Positions 7,321 through 15,575 of a stretch of 64,000 nt of DNA are shown here, in pieces; positions within the stretch are counted from its first letter, which is position 1, and each line of letters starts with the position of its first letter. The DNA lies in contig CAYPMO010000001.1 in assembly GCA_964412015.1 (NCBI GenBank), positions 260,980 to 324,979 on the forward strand, in the 5' to 3' direction. This stretch comes from SZUA-318 sp964412015. Its GTDB lineage: Bacteria; Gemmatimonadota; Gemmatimonadetes; Longimicrobiales; Gaopeijiaceae. The notes under the pieces were generated by a model that had not been told where the DNA came from, did not search any database, and saw nothing but the letters and a program-made list of their open reading frames with translations. The translations under genes and the position numbers were made by a program.

Positions 7321-9710
7321 CGCAGGACCACCACGGTCACGCCGGCGCCTCCTTCCTGCGGGGACCCCATCCGATACGCGCTCACCCTCGGATCCCCTGC
7401 GAGGAGCTCGCCCACCCTCTGGCGCAGCGCTCCCGTTCCCTTCCCATGAATCACGCGGAACTCCGACAGGTCCTCGAGGACGGCCTCGTCCAACACGCGG
7501 ACCAGCTCCACCTCGACCTCGTCGACGCGCAGCCCCCGCAGATCCACCTCGGTGCGCACCTGAGCGGTCGGCGAGCCCGACCATCCGCCCCGGCGCGCTT
7601 CTCCGTCCGGGGCAGGCGCTTCGGCCTGCAGAGGGTCCAGGTCGGCGAGGGGCAATTCCATACGGACGGCACCCACCTCGACGAGCGCGCGGGAGTCCCG
7701 CAGCTCGAGCACGCGGCCCCTCGCCCCCGACGCGTGCACACGCACCGTGTCGCCCACCCCGACGTCCGCCGCGGTCCTCGGCCCTTCGGCGCGCCGTGCC
7801 TCGACCGCAACGCCGGACGCCGCACGCTCCACGCGCCGGCGCGCCTTCCGGGCCGCTTCCTCCAGCTCCACCCCGGCCCGGATCTCGGCGCGCAGGCCCG
7901 TGATCGCTTCCTCCACCTCGAGCCGCGCGTTCATCAGCAGCTTGCGCGCTTCCTCTCGTCCACGCTCCCCGGCCGAGCGCTCCGCCTCGCGGAGCGTGCG
8001 CTCCCGCTCCTCGAGGTCGGTGCGTTGCGCGGACACACGCGCGTGCTCCGACTCGAGCTCACGCAGACGCGCCGCCGCCTCGCGCTCCCGGCGCTCCAGG
8101 CGCTCCAGCAGCTCCTCCATGCGAACCTCGTCCACTTCCTGGTGGCCCTCGGCCCGATCGAGGACGTCGGGTGGAAATCCCAGGCGACGCGCGATCGCCA
8201 GACCGTAGCTCCGGCCCGGACGGCCCTTCACGAACCGATAGGTCGGTTCCATACGGTCGGGATCGAACTGGAGCGACGCGTTCACGATCCCGCTCCCCTC
8301 GACCGCGAGCCCCTTCAGCGCGCCCAGGTGTGAGGACACCACCGCGAACGAGCCGCGCCCCACCAGCACCTCCAGGATCGCCCGGGCAAGGGCGGCGCCC
8401 TCCGCCGGATCGGTGCCCGTCCCCATCTCGTCGATGAGCACCAGGGCACCCGCGTCGGCGCCGCGAACAATCTCGGACAGGTTGGCCAGGTGCGCCGAGA
8501 ACGTCGAGAGGCTCTGCGTGATGGACTGCTCGTCGCCGATGTCCGCAAAGAACGACGAGAACACGGGGAGCCGTGTGCCGGGGCCCACGGGTGGAGCCAC
8601 TCCGGCCTGGACCAGCGTGCTGATCAAGCCGGCAGTCTTGAGGAAGACGCTCTTGCCCCCGGTGTTGGGACCCGAGACCACGATCCCCCTCTCGCCCGGA
8701 AGCACGTCCAGGTCGAACGGAACGACCGGCCGGTCGCCGGCCTCGACGAGCAGGGGGTGGCGCGCTTCGGTGACGCGGAACTCCGGGGTGCCCGCGTCCA
8801 GCAGCTCGGGGATCTGAGCTCGCCAGGCGTGCGCGGTCCGGGCGCGCGCGAGCAGCGCGTCGAACTCCACGATCGCATCGAGCGCGCCCGCCATCCCGTC
8901 CCGCAGCGGCTGCAGGCGCTTCGTCAGCTCCCCGAGGACGCGCCGGATCTCCCGTGCCTCTTCTCGCTCGAGGTCCCGCAGCTGGTTCATCAGCTCGATA
9001 GCCATCGGAGGCTCGACGAAAAGCGTGGCGCCGGTATGGGACTCGTCGTGGACGATGCCCCCCACCTCGCCCCTTCCCTCCCTGCGGATCGGGATGACGT
9101 AGCGGCCCTCGCGGATCGAGACGGACGCGTCGCCCACGACGAACCGCTCGGGAAGCGTGCGAAGGTACGACTCGAGCTGGCGTACGATCCGCGCGTGTGC
9201 GCCCCGTAGCCGATCGCGGATCCGCTTCAGCTCCCTGGACGCCGTGTCGAGCACGTGCCCCTCCGCGTCCACCGCCCTCGCCACCGCCTCCTCCGAGCGC
9301 GGCTCCTGCACGAGCCGCGCTCGGATCGTCGCGAGTTCCTCCGGCCGGGACTCCCTGCCGTCCAGCTCTCCGGCCACGATGCGTGAGGCGAGAAGGAGCA
9401 TCCCGAGCGCGTGCACCTGGAGCGGCTCCAGGACCGCGCCGTCGGCGGTGAGGTGGTCGAGCGCGGGCCCGGCGTCCGGGATCGTGGGCAGCCCCCATGC
9501 CGGCTTCTCCTCGACGAAGCGCATCGTCGCGCTCACCCTGGCGAGCTCGCGCCGCACCGCCTCGAGGTCGCCGGACGGGACGAGCGCGCGGATACGTTCC
9601 CGCGCCGGCTCGCAGGACGCGCGCTCCGCCACGCGCGCGAGGACCCGGTCGAACTCCAGGACCTTCAAGGCATGGTCGCTTCCCCGCCCGCCGGGCGACG
9701 TCACGTTCAC
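7317..9710 (-). CDS. mutS2: Endonuclease MutS2 with C-terminal Smr domain
   Basis: MutS-family ATPase linked to suppression of recombination and, in some bacteria, to collided-ribosome rescue. The 797 residues carry the Walker A motif GPNTGGKS (347-354), a Walker B region with LIDEMGTGTDP near 427, a long coiled coil (about 515-640, the clamp) and a C-terminal Smr nuclease domain with DLRG near 718 and HGKGTG near 760. The N-terminal mismatch-binding domain of MutS is absent, as expected for MutS2. The start is GTG, overlapping the yqeY stop by 4 bp. Confidence 0.96.
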   Translation of the reverse strand: MNVTSPGGRGSDHALKVLEFDRVLARVAERASCEPARERIRALVPSGDLEAVRRELARVSATMRFVEEKPAWGLPTIPDAGPALDHLTADGAVLEPLQVHALGMLLLASRIVAGELDGRESRPEELATIRARLVQEPRSEEAVARAVDAEGHVLDTASRELKRIRDRLRGAHARIVRQLESYLRTLPERFVVGDASVSIREGRYVIPIRREGRGEVGGIVHDESHTGATLFVEPPMAIELMNQLRDLEREEAREIRRVLGELTKRLQPLRDGMAGALDAIVEFDALLARARTAHAWRAQIPELLDAGTPEFRVTEARHPLLVEAGDRPVVPFDLDVLPGERGIVVSGPNTGGKSVFLKTAGLISTLVQAGVAPPVGPGTRLPVFSSFFADIGDEQSITQSLSTFSAHLANLSEIVRGADAGALVLIDEMGTGTDPAEGAALARAILEVLVGRGSFAVVSSHLGALKGLAVEGSGIVNASLQFDPDRMEPTYRFVKGRPGRSYGLAIARRLGFPPDVLDRAEGHQEVDEVRMEELLERLERREREAAARLRELESEHARVSAQRTDLEERERTLREAERSAGERGREEARKLLMNARLEVEEAITGLRAEIRAGVELEEAARKARRRVERAASGVAVEARRAEGPRTAADVGVGDTVRVHASGARGRVLELRDSRALVEVGAVRMELPLADLDPLQAEAPAPDGEARRGGWSGSPTAQVRTEVDLRGLRVDEVEVELVRVLDEAVLEDLSEFRVIHGKGTGALRQRVGELLAGDPRVSAYRMGSPQEGGAGVTVVVLR

Positions 9711-10147
9711 CCGCCCAGCATCTCCTTCACGATGCGGTTGGCCTCCTTGCCGTCGAAGCGGCCGCGGATGTGGGGCATGAGCTGCCCCATCACCCCGCCC
9801 ATCGCGGAGACGCCTCCGGCCATGATCGCGCGCACCATCGCTCGCACCTCCTCCTCGGTGAGCCCCTCGGGGAGATAGGCCTTCAGGACCTCGGCCTGCG
9901 CGTCCTCGTGGGCGGCCAGCTCCTCACGGCCGCCCGCCCGCATCTGTTCGGCCGCGTCGCGGCGCTGCTTGATGGCCTTCGTGATCACCTGGATGGCCGC
10001 GTCGTCGTCGAAGGCGCCGCCGATCTCGATCTCACGGTTCTTCATCTCGGAAAGCAGCGTGGAGAGCACCAGCGTGCGTTCCTTGTCCCGCTGCTTACGC
10101 GCTTCGTTCAGGTCCGTCTGGACCCGGTTCTTGAGCCCGCTCGACAC
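9707..10147 (-). CDS. GatB/YqeY-domain protein
   Basis: A 146-residue protein of the GatB/YqeY family, related to the C-terminal tRNA-binding tail of the GatB amidotransferase subunit. Diagnostic segments are the N-terminal KNRVQTDLNEARKQRDKERT, the central YLPEGLTEEEVRAMV and the C-terminal GGVMGQLMPHIRGRFDG. The start is GTG. Its cellular role is not established; a contribution to tRNA charging is an inference from homology. In many genomes rpsU precedes yqeY, but no S21-like frame is present in the 152 bp upstream. Confidence 0.92.
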   Translation of the reverse strand: MSSGLKNRVQTDLNEARKQRDKERTLVLSTLLSEMKNREIEIGGAFDDDAAIQVITKAIKQRRDAAEQMRAGGREELAAHEDAQAEVLKAYLPEGLTEEEVRAMVRAIMAGGVSAMGGVMGQLMPHIRGRFDGKEANRIVKEMLGG

Positions 10148-10234
10148 GCCTGAGCCCTCGGATGTGGCGCCCCCGGAAAGCCCGGCGACGGAGGGCGCCG
10201 TAGCTCCGACACCTGTGGCTGCTGGATCGGTACG

Positions 10235-10264
10235 CCGCCGGAAGCAACGAAGCTACCCCGGCGG
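10235..10264 (-). terminator. Hairpin after the HIT gene, without U-tract
   Basis: Minus-strand stem CCGCCGG / CCGGCGG with a 16-nt loop that can itself pair (AGC/GCT), about 36 nt after the HIT stop. It lies in the 152-bp spacer before yqeY, which otherwise shows nothing recognisable. Confidence 0.35.
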
Positions 10265-10299
10265 TGCCGAAAGGGTCAACGCGCGCCCATGCGCCCCGC

Positions 10300-10650
10300 T
10301 CATCCCGGGGGCCAGCCCATCTCGCGGCCCCCCAGCACATGCATGTGGACGTGCTGGACGACCTGCCCCGCGTCCGGGCCGACGTTCAGCACGGTGCGGT
10401 ACCCGCTCTCGGCGATCCCTTCGGCCCGCGCCTGGTCCCGGGCGGCCAGGAACATGCGTCCGAGGAGGTCCCGATCGGACTCCTGCGCCGCATTCAGCGA
10501 CGCGACGTGCCGCCGCGGAATCACCAGGAAGTGCACGGGGGCCTGGGGGCTGATGTCCCGGAACGCGACCACGTGGTCGTCCTGGTACACGACGTCAGCC
10601 GGGACGCCGCCCGAGGCGATGCGGCAGAAGAGGCAGTCGGACGAGGTCAA
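10300..10650 (-). CDS. HIT-family (HINT-type) nucleotide hydrolase
   Basis: A 116-residue purine nucleoside phosphoramidase-like protein. It has the N-terminal zinc-type CLFCRIASG segment, the CAFRD-like region VAFRDISPQAPVHFLVIPR and the histidine-triad motif HVHMHVLGG near the C-terminus. A longer open frame extends upstream, but TTG 10650 has a strong GGAGGA ribosome site 8 nt away and gives the standard HINT length. A promoter ends about 40 nt upstream. Physiological substrate unknown. Confidence 0.93.
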   Translation of the reverse strand: MTSSDCLFCRIASGGVPADVVYQDDHVVAFRDISPQAPVHFLVIPRRHVASLNAAQESDRDLLGRMFLAARDQARAEGIAESGYRTVLNVGPDAGQVVQHVHMHVLGGREMGWPPG

Positions 10651-10690
10651 GGGTGTGTCCTCCGGATCCAGGGTGATTCCCTCCCACCCG

Positions 10691-10719
10691 ATCTTGTCAG
10701 AGGGTGGGAGCACGCGCAA
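10691..10719 (-). promoter_or_regulatory. Putative sigma70-like promoter of the HIT gene
   Basis: Minus-strand TTGCGC and CAAGAT are separated by 17 bp. Initiation near 10684 leaves a leader of about 34 nt to the TTG start, consistent with the short gene model. It lies in the 192-bp divergent spacer; no equally good site was seen facing the plus-strand gene. Confidence 0.45.
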
Positions 10720-10842
10720 TGCGCGGACGAGACCCCGCGCGCCGATGTCGTCCCTTCCATCCATGTCCCTGCCCACGGGGCGGGCTCACCTTCCTCGCCA
10801 CCTCGTCATCCGGTCCACCTTTCGCATCCACCAGGGGGTCTC

Positions 10843-11268
10843 ATGGAGCACATCCTCTCCGCGGCTGAGCAGGTCCTCCGTAACTCGGGAGCGCCGGCCC
10901 TCCGCCTCTCGGCGCTCCTCGACGAGCTCGTCACCACCACCGGCACGCGTATGCTCGACGGGCCTCGCCTGAGGAGCCTCCTGGAGGCGCGGCCGGACCG
11001 CTTCCGGATCCTGGACCCGTGGCGGGGGCCGTGGCGGTTCGTGAATCGAAGGGCCGAAACCTCCTCCGACCCCTGGGTCGTGGTCGTCCGCGATCTGGGA
11101 GACGGGCCCGGCGTGGCGGCCGACCCCAGGGTCATCCGGAGGGTGCGGGAGAGCGTGCGCTGGCTCGGGCTGACCCTCGACGCGCGCTCGCCCCGGCAGG
11201 TCTCTCGCTGGGAGGGGCTCGTCCTGGAAGGTCTCGCCGCCGAGCGTGCGTTTCGGAGAGCGGCCTGA
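10843..11268 (+). CDS. Hypothetical protein with winged-helix-like N-terminus
   Basis: A 141-residue protein and one of only two plus-strand genes. AGGGGG precedes the ATG by 5 nt. The first 70 residues (AAEQVLRNSGAPALRLSALL onward, ending in FRILDPWRGPWRFV) resemble a HARE-HTH or related winged helix, with a helix pair followed by a short beta hairpin. The remainder (about 75-141) is arginine-rich and unrecognised. A DNA-binding or regulatory role is possible but unproven. It is divergent from the HIT gene and convergent with prmA (9-bp spacer). Confidence 0.7.
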   Translation: MEHILSAAEQVLRNSGAPALRLSALLDELVTTTGTRMLDGPRLRSLLEARPDRFRILDPWRGPWRFVNRRAETSSDPWVVVVRDLGDGPGVAADPRVIRRVRESVRWLGLTLDARSPRQVSRWEGLVLEGLAAERAFRRAA

Positions 11269-11277
11269 GGACCGGGC

Positions 11278-12150
11278 CTATCCCGCCCGCCGCATCAGGG
11301 CGGAGCGCCACTCGCCGTCCTCCTCCACCTCCGCTACCCCGAACCCGCCGGCTTCCACCGCCTTCCGCACCTCGGGCCACTCGCTCTCGAGGATCCCGGA
11401 CAGGATCAGCCAGCCTCCCGACCGCACGACGGCGGCCAATCCTTCGAGAAGGAGCTTCAGCACGCCGGACTCGAGGTTGGCCACGACGCCGTCGCGGGGG
11501 CCGTAGGACGCGAGAAGCGCGGCGTCGACCCAACGCCGCTCCCAGCGGACCCGATCCGCGACGGTGTTGAGGGCGACGTTCTCGGCGAGCGCCTCGACCG
11601 CCAAGGAGTCGCCTTCGAGCGCCAGCACCTCGGCGCCGAGCCGGGCGGCCGCGATCGCGAGGATTCCGGAGCCCGCCCCCACGTCGAGGATCCGCTCCCC
11701 CGGAGCGACCGTGCGTTCCAGGAGCCTCAGACATCCGCGCGTCGTCCCGTGCTCGGCGGTACCGAACGCCATCCCCGGATCGATGACCACGACCAGGTCG
11801 CCCGGGTGTGGAGCCACGGGATGCCACGTGGTGGTAACGACCAGGCGGCTGCCGATCCGTCTCGGCGCGAGCCCCTTCTTCCACGACTCGGCCCAGTCCT
11901 CGTGGTCTACCCAGCGCGTGCGGATCTCCACGGGCGCACCCCCGACCACATCCGCGAGAGTCGCCCTCGCCCGCTCGAGGAACGCGTCGGAGGCCGCGGG
12001 CTCCTCCAGGTACGTGAGGTACCACCCCCCCGACTCCTGGACCGCCCGTCCGCCGAGCGCCAGGAGTCCCTCGGCCAGGAGGGGCTCCAGCTCCGTCGCG
12101 GACGGGCTACACGCGCCCAGCTCGAGCCACCGGCGACCCCCGGACCTCAT
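11278..12150 (-). CDS. prmA: Ribosomal protein L11 methyltransferase
   Basis: SAM-dependent trimethylation of ribosomal protein L11. The 290-residue protein has the PrmA N-terminal substrate domain with WVDHEDWAESWKKGL, the FGTAEHGTTRGCL segment (typical FGTGxHxTT, here with alanine in place of the second glycine) and SAM motif I ILDVGAGSGILAIAAA. The NPPY-type position is occupied by VANLESGVL, as in PrmA (NIL). The ATG overlaps the dnaJ stop by 4 bp, a frequent dnaJ-prmA arrangement. Confidence 0.94.
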   Translation of the reverse strand: MRSGGRRWLELGACSPSATELEPLLAEGLLALGGRAVQESGGWYLTYLEEPAASDAFLERARATLADVVGGAPVEIRTRWVDHEDWAESWKKGLAPRRIGSRLVVTTTWHPVAPHPGDLVVVIDPGMAFGTAEHGTTRGCLRLLERTVAPGERILDVGAGSGILAIAAARLGAEVLALEGDSLAVEALAENVALNTVADRVRWERRWVDAALLASYGPRDGVVANLESGVLKLLLEGLAAVVRSGGWLILSGILESEWPEVRKAVEAGGFGVAEVEEDGEWRSALMRRAG

Positions 12151-13307
12151 CCGCCCGAGAAGGCCTCCTTCACCCGGGACCAGAATCCCTTGCGCGACTT
12201 CGGGTTCACGAACGACGGCGCCGGCGATTCGACCTCACGCAGGCGGCGGAGCGCTTCTTCCTGGGCCGGGGTGAGGTCCTCCGGCGTCCACACCGTGATG
12301 CGGACGATCTCGTCGCCGTGTCCATGTTCGTCGAGGCTGGGAAGCCCGAGGCCCCGCAGCCGGAGCAACTCGCCGCTCTGAACGCCGGCCGGGATCGTCA
12401 CCCGCGCGGTGCCGTCCACGGTCGGCACGTCCACTTCGGCTCCCAGGGCCGCCTGGCCGAACGTGACCGGCAGGTCGTGGATGAGGTCGGACCCCTCCCG
12501 CACGAAGCGTGGATCCTCCTGCACGTCGAGCAGCACGACGAGATCCCCCCGCGGGCCTCCACGCGGCCCCACGCTGCCGCGGCCCCGCAGCGTGATGAAG
12601 TTCTCCGAGGTGACACCCGGCGGAACCTCGACCTCGACCTCCCGGTCCACCCGGGTCCGCCCTTCACCCCTGCATTTCGGGCAGACCTTCTCGATGACCT
12701 GTCCTTCGCCGCCGCACCGCCGACACGGCTGCACGCTGACGAACTGCCCGAAGACCGAGCGCTGCACGTGCCGTTCCTCGCCGGACCCGCCGCACACCGG
12801 GCACACGGTCGGCACCGACCCCGCCTCCGAGCCGGTCCCCCCGCACGCGTCGCATACGTCGAGGAGCGAGACTCTGAGCTTGCGCGTGGCCCCGTGCGCG
12901 ACGTCGTGGAGGGTCAGGGGAAGGCGAAGTCGCACGGTCTGACCCTTGCGGCTGGCCATCCGCTGGGTTCGCGATCCGCTCATGCCGAACATGCCCTCGA
13001 GCCCGGAGAACCCCCCGAAGTCCCGCATGAAGACCTCGAGAGCGTCCGCGAAATCGAAGTGGGTGAATCCCCCCCGGCCCGCCCGGCCCCTCAAGCCCTG
13101 CTCGCCGTATCGGTCGTAGGTGGCGCGCTTCTCCGGATCCCGAAGGATCTCGTAAGCCTCCGTGACCTCCTTGAACCGCTCCTCGGCTTCCTTCGAGCCG
13201 CTGTTGCGGTCGGGGTGGTAGCGGAGGGCGAGCTGGCGGTACGCCTTCTTGATCTCCTCGGTATTCGCCGTGCGTGCGACGCCGAGGATCTCGTAGTAAT
13301 CAGCCAT
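12147..13307 (-). CDS. dnaJ: Chaperone protein DnaJ
   Basis: Hsp40 co-chaperone that stimulates DnaK ATPase. The 386 residues contain the J domain (1-70, with HPD at 32-34), a Gly/Phe-rich region with GGFSGLEGMFGMSG, four CxxCxGxG zinc repeats (CDACGGTG, CPVCGGSG, CRRCGGEG, CPKCRGEG; about 152-215) and the C-terminal substrate domains. It lies 19 bp after hrcA. dnaK and grpE are not in this window, so the chaperone partners are encoded elsewhere. Confidence 0.97.
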   Translation of the reverse strand: MADYYEILGVARTANTEEIKKAYRQLALRYHPDRNSGSKEAEERFKEVTEAYEILRDPEKRATYDRYGEQGLRGRAGRGGFTHFDFADALEVFMRDFGGFSGLEGMFGMSGSRTQRMASRKGQTVRLRLPLTLHDVAHGATRKLRVSLLDVCDACGGTGSEAGSVPTVCPVCGGSGEERHVQRSVFGQFVSVQPCRRCGGEGQVIEKVCPKCRGEGRTRVDREVEVEVPPGVTSENFITLRGRGSVGPRGGPRGDLVVLLDVQEDPRFVREGSDLIHDLPVTFGQAALGAEVDVPTVDGTARVTIPAGVQSGELLRLRGLGLPSLDEHGHGDEIVRITVWTPEDLTPAQEEALRRLREVESPAPSFVNPKSRKGFWSRVKEAFSGG

Positions 13308-13326
13308 GACGGTTGGGCAAAGGGAC

Positions 13327-14412
13327 TCAGGAACCGAGAACGCGCGTGACCATCGAGGACGTGTAGTCCACGATGGCGACGACCTTCTCGTACGGCATGC
13401 GGGTCGGGCCGATCACGCCGATCACGCCCTTGAGACCCCCGACCTGGTACTCGGCGGTGACCAGCGTGAAGCCGGTCAGGACCTCGGCGTCGTTCTCGCA
13501 ACCGATGGTGATCTGGAGCTGGCCGGCGTGACGGCGGCTCCCCACGGCCTGGGCGAGAAGGTCCCGCCGCTCGGTGAGCTCGATGAGCCCTTTGAGGCGC
13601 GTGCCGCTCTCGAACTCCGGCTGCGCCGCGAGGACGCTCGCGCTGCCCAGGTGGATGCGCGAGGCGTCCAGATCCTGGAGGCTGAAGAGCTCCGCTCCCG
13701 ACTGCAGGAAGATGTTCAGGAGCTCCGCGGCCCCCGAATCCGACGGCTGCGCGTCGCGGAGGCGTTCGGGCAGCGTCCGCCGGATCTCGTACAGAGACAG
13801 CCCCGATAGCCGCTCGTTGAGCGCGACGGTCAGGTTCAGGAGCGCCTTGGGGGGCACTTCCACCGGAAGATCGACGTACACGGTCCTGACCACGCCGCCG
13901 CGGATGGTGGCGACCATCAGCACCTTGTCCGACGAGACCTGGATCAGCTCCACGCGCTCGAGGATCGCGTCCTCCAGGCGGGGAGCGAGCGCGACGCCCA
14001 GCTCGTTCGAGAGCAGGCTGAGCGCCCGCACGGCCTGTCGGACCAACCGCTCGACCGCCGACGGCCAGGCCGCCCCCAGTTCCTGGACGAATTGCTGCTG
14101 CTCGGCCGCGGACAGACGCGACGGTTCCATGAGCTGGTCCACGAAGAACCGGTAGGCCAGATCCGTGGGGACGCGCCCGGCGGAGGTGTGGGGGTGGACG
14201 AGATACCCTTTCGCCTCCAGGTCACTCATCGTGTTGCGCACCGTGGCAGGCGACACACCGAGATCGAAGCGGCGGGACACGGTACGGCTTCCCGCCGGCT
14301 CCGCCGTGTCCACGTACGTACGGATGACCGCCTCCAGGACCTGCCGCTCCCTATCGCTGAGCTCGCCGCCCACCAGCGGTCGCTTATCCAAACCTGCCAT
14401 GGCCTCGAACAT
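13327..14412 (-). CDS. hrcA: Heat-inducible transcription repressor HrcA
   Basis: Repressor of class I heat-shock genes that binds CIRCE operators. The N-terminal winged helix (SDRERQVLEAVIRTYVDTAE and SPATVRNTMSDLEAKGYL) and the C-terminal YTSSM/VGVIGPTRMPYEKVV segment are diagnostic. ATG 14412 gives about 361 residues and a 20-bp spacer from hemW; an ATG four codons in and a longer frame overlapping hemW are alternatives, and no candidate has a clean ribosome site. I see no CIRCE inverted repeat around the gene. Confidence 0.94.
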   Translation of the reverse strand: MFEAMAGLDKRPLVGGELSDRERQVLEAVIRTYVDTAEPAGSRTVSRRFDLGVSPATVRNTMSDLEAKGYLVHPHTSAGRVPTDLAYRFFVDQLMEPSRLSAAEQQQFVQELGAAWPSAVERLVRQAVRALSLLSNELGVALAPRLEDAILERVELIQVSSDKVLMVATIRGGVVRTVYVDLPVEVPPKALLNLTVALNERLSGLSLYEIRRTLPERLRDAQPSDSGAAELLNIFLQSGAELFSLQDLDASRIHLGSASVLAAQPEFESGTRLKGLIELTERRDLLAQAVGSRRHAGQLQITIGCENDAEVLTGFTLVTAEYQVGGLKGVIGVIGPTRMPYEKVVAIVDYTSSMVTRVLGS

Positions 14413-14432
14413 CGAAAACCCGCGGGAAAACC

Positions 14433-15575
14433 TCAAGCGCACGCACCGTCCAACTCGACGGCCAGGCGGTCCAGCAAGAGCCAGCCGGTCGGCGTGAGCC
14501 GAACGACCGAGCCGTCACGGATTGCCGAGCGCTCGCGCTCCCAGGCGCCGATCATCCGCCGCGGGGCCCCACCGAGACCCTCCACCGACAGACCCGCGGA
14601 CGTCCGCAGCCCGAGCCAGATGCGCTCCAGCCGGACGGCACAGTCGTCCAACACCTCCCTTCCCTCCGTCGGGGACCGACCCTCACGGGCCACCCTGCTG
14701 TATTCGTCCCAGTCGCGGATGTTCCATCGCCGGACGGGAGGCAGGTAGCTGTGGGCCCCGTTCCCGAGACCCAGATACGGAGCGCCCGTCCAGTATACCC
14801 GATTGTGCCGCGAGGCGAACCCGGGGCGGGCGAAGTTGGACACCTCGTAGTGCTCGTAGCCGGCCTCGGCCAGCGTCTCGGCAGCCTGGAGGAATTCCTC
14901 CCGGTAGCGCTCCTCGTCGACGGGCGGCTCCCGACCCTCTCGCACGGCGCGACCGAGCGGTGTTCCCGGCTCCACGGAGAGCCCATAGAGGCTGACGTGG
15001 GGCACATCGAGCGCCAGCGCGGCATCCAGGTCCGCGGCCCAGTCGCGCCCGACGTGCGCGGGCAGCCCGAAGATCAGGTCCACCGACAGGTTCTCGAAGC
15101 CGGCCCCGCGAGCCGTGCGCACGGCGCGCCCCGGCCCCTCGGACCCGTGCAGGCGCCCCATCCATCGGAGAGCGGCATCGTGGAATGTCTGCACGCCCAG
15201 GCTCAGGCGGTTGACCCCGGCTTTTCGCCAGGACTTCGCCACGTCCGGAGTGAGGCTCTCCGGGTTGGCCTCCGCCGTCCATTCGAGCCCGGGATCGGTG
15301 AGCCGATCCGGACCCAGCACGCGGGCGAGCCCCGACATCGCGGACGGTCCGAGGAGCGAAGGCGTGCCCCCGCCGACGTAGAGCGTCTCGAGGCGAGGAG
15401 CCAGCGAGACGGCCTCCTCGGCCTCCACCGCCCGAAGCTCTCCCTCGAGCGCCGCGAGCCATCCCTCCACGTCGCCCGTGCGCCGCACCTGGACGGCGAA
15501 GTCGCAGTAGAAGCACCGGCGCACGCAGAAGGGCGCGTGCACGTAGACCGAGCGGATGGGCGCGGCCATCATCAT
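14433..15575 (-). CDS. hemW: Heme chaperone HemW (radical SAM, coproporphyrinogen III oxidase-like)
   Basis: Radical-SAM family heme chaperone, historically annotated as HemN-like. The 380-residue protein begins MMMAAPIRSVYVHAPFC; the 4Fe-4S motif CVRRCFYC is near residues 18-25, followed by GGGTPSLL and the HemW signature HNRVYW near 260. The missing fourth cysteine of the HemN CxxxCxxCxC pattern (F follows) supports HemW over true HemN. The first of three ATGs overlaps the dprA stop by 4 bp. Confidence 0.94.
   Translation of the reverse strand: MMMAAPIRSVYVHAPFCVRRCFYCDFAVQVRRTGDVEGWLAALEGELRAVEAEEAVSLAPRLETLYVGGGTPSLLGPSAMSGLARVLGPDRLTDPGLEWTAEANPESLTPDVAKSWRKAGVNRLSLGVQTFHDAALRWMGRLHGSEGPGRAVRTARGAGFENLSVDLIFGLPAHVGRDWAADLDAALALDVPHVSLYGLSVEPGTPLGRAVREGREPPVDEERYREEFLQAAETLAEAGYEHYEVSNFARPGFASRHNRVYWTGAPYLGLGNGAHSYLPPVRRWNIRDWDEYSRVAREGRSPTEGREVLDDCAVRLERIWLGLRTSAGLSVEGLGGAPRRMIGAWERERSAIRDGSVVRLTPTGWLLLDRLAVELDGACA

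Noticed and set aside
10148..10299. Possible rpsU (S21) gene upstream of yqeY
   Set aside because: No frame with the basic S21 sequence is present; the spacer holds only a hairpin.
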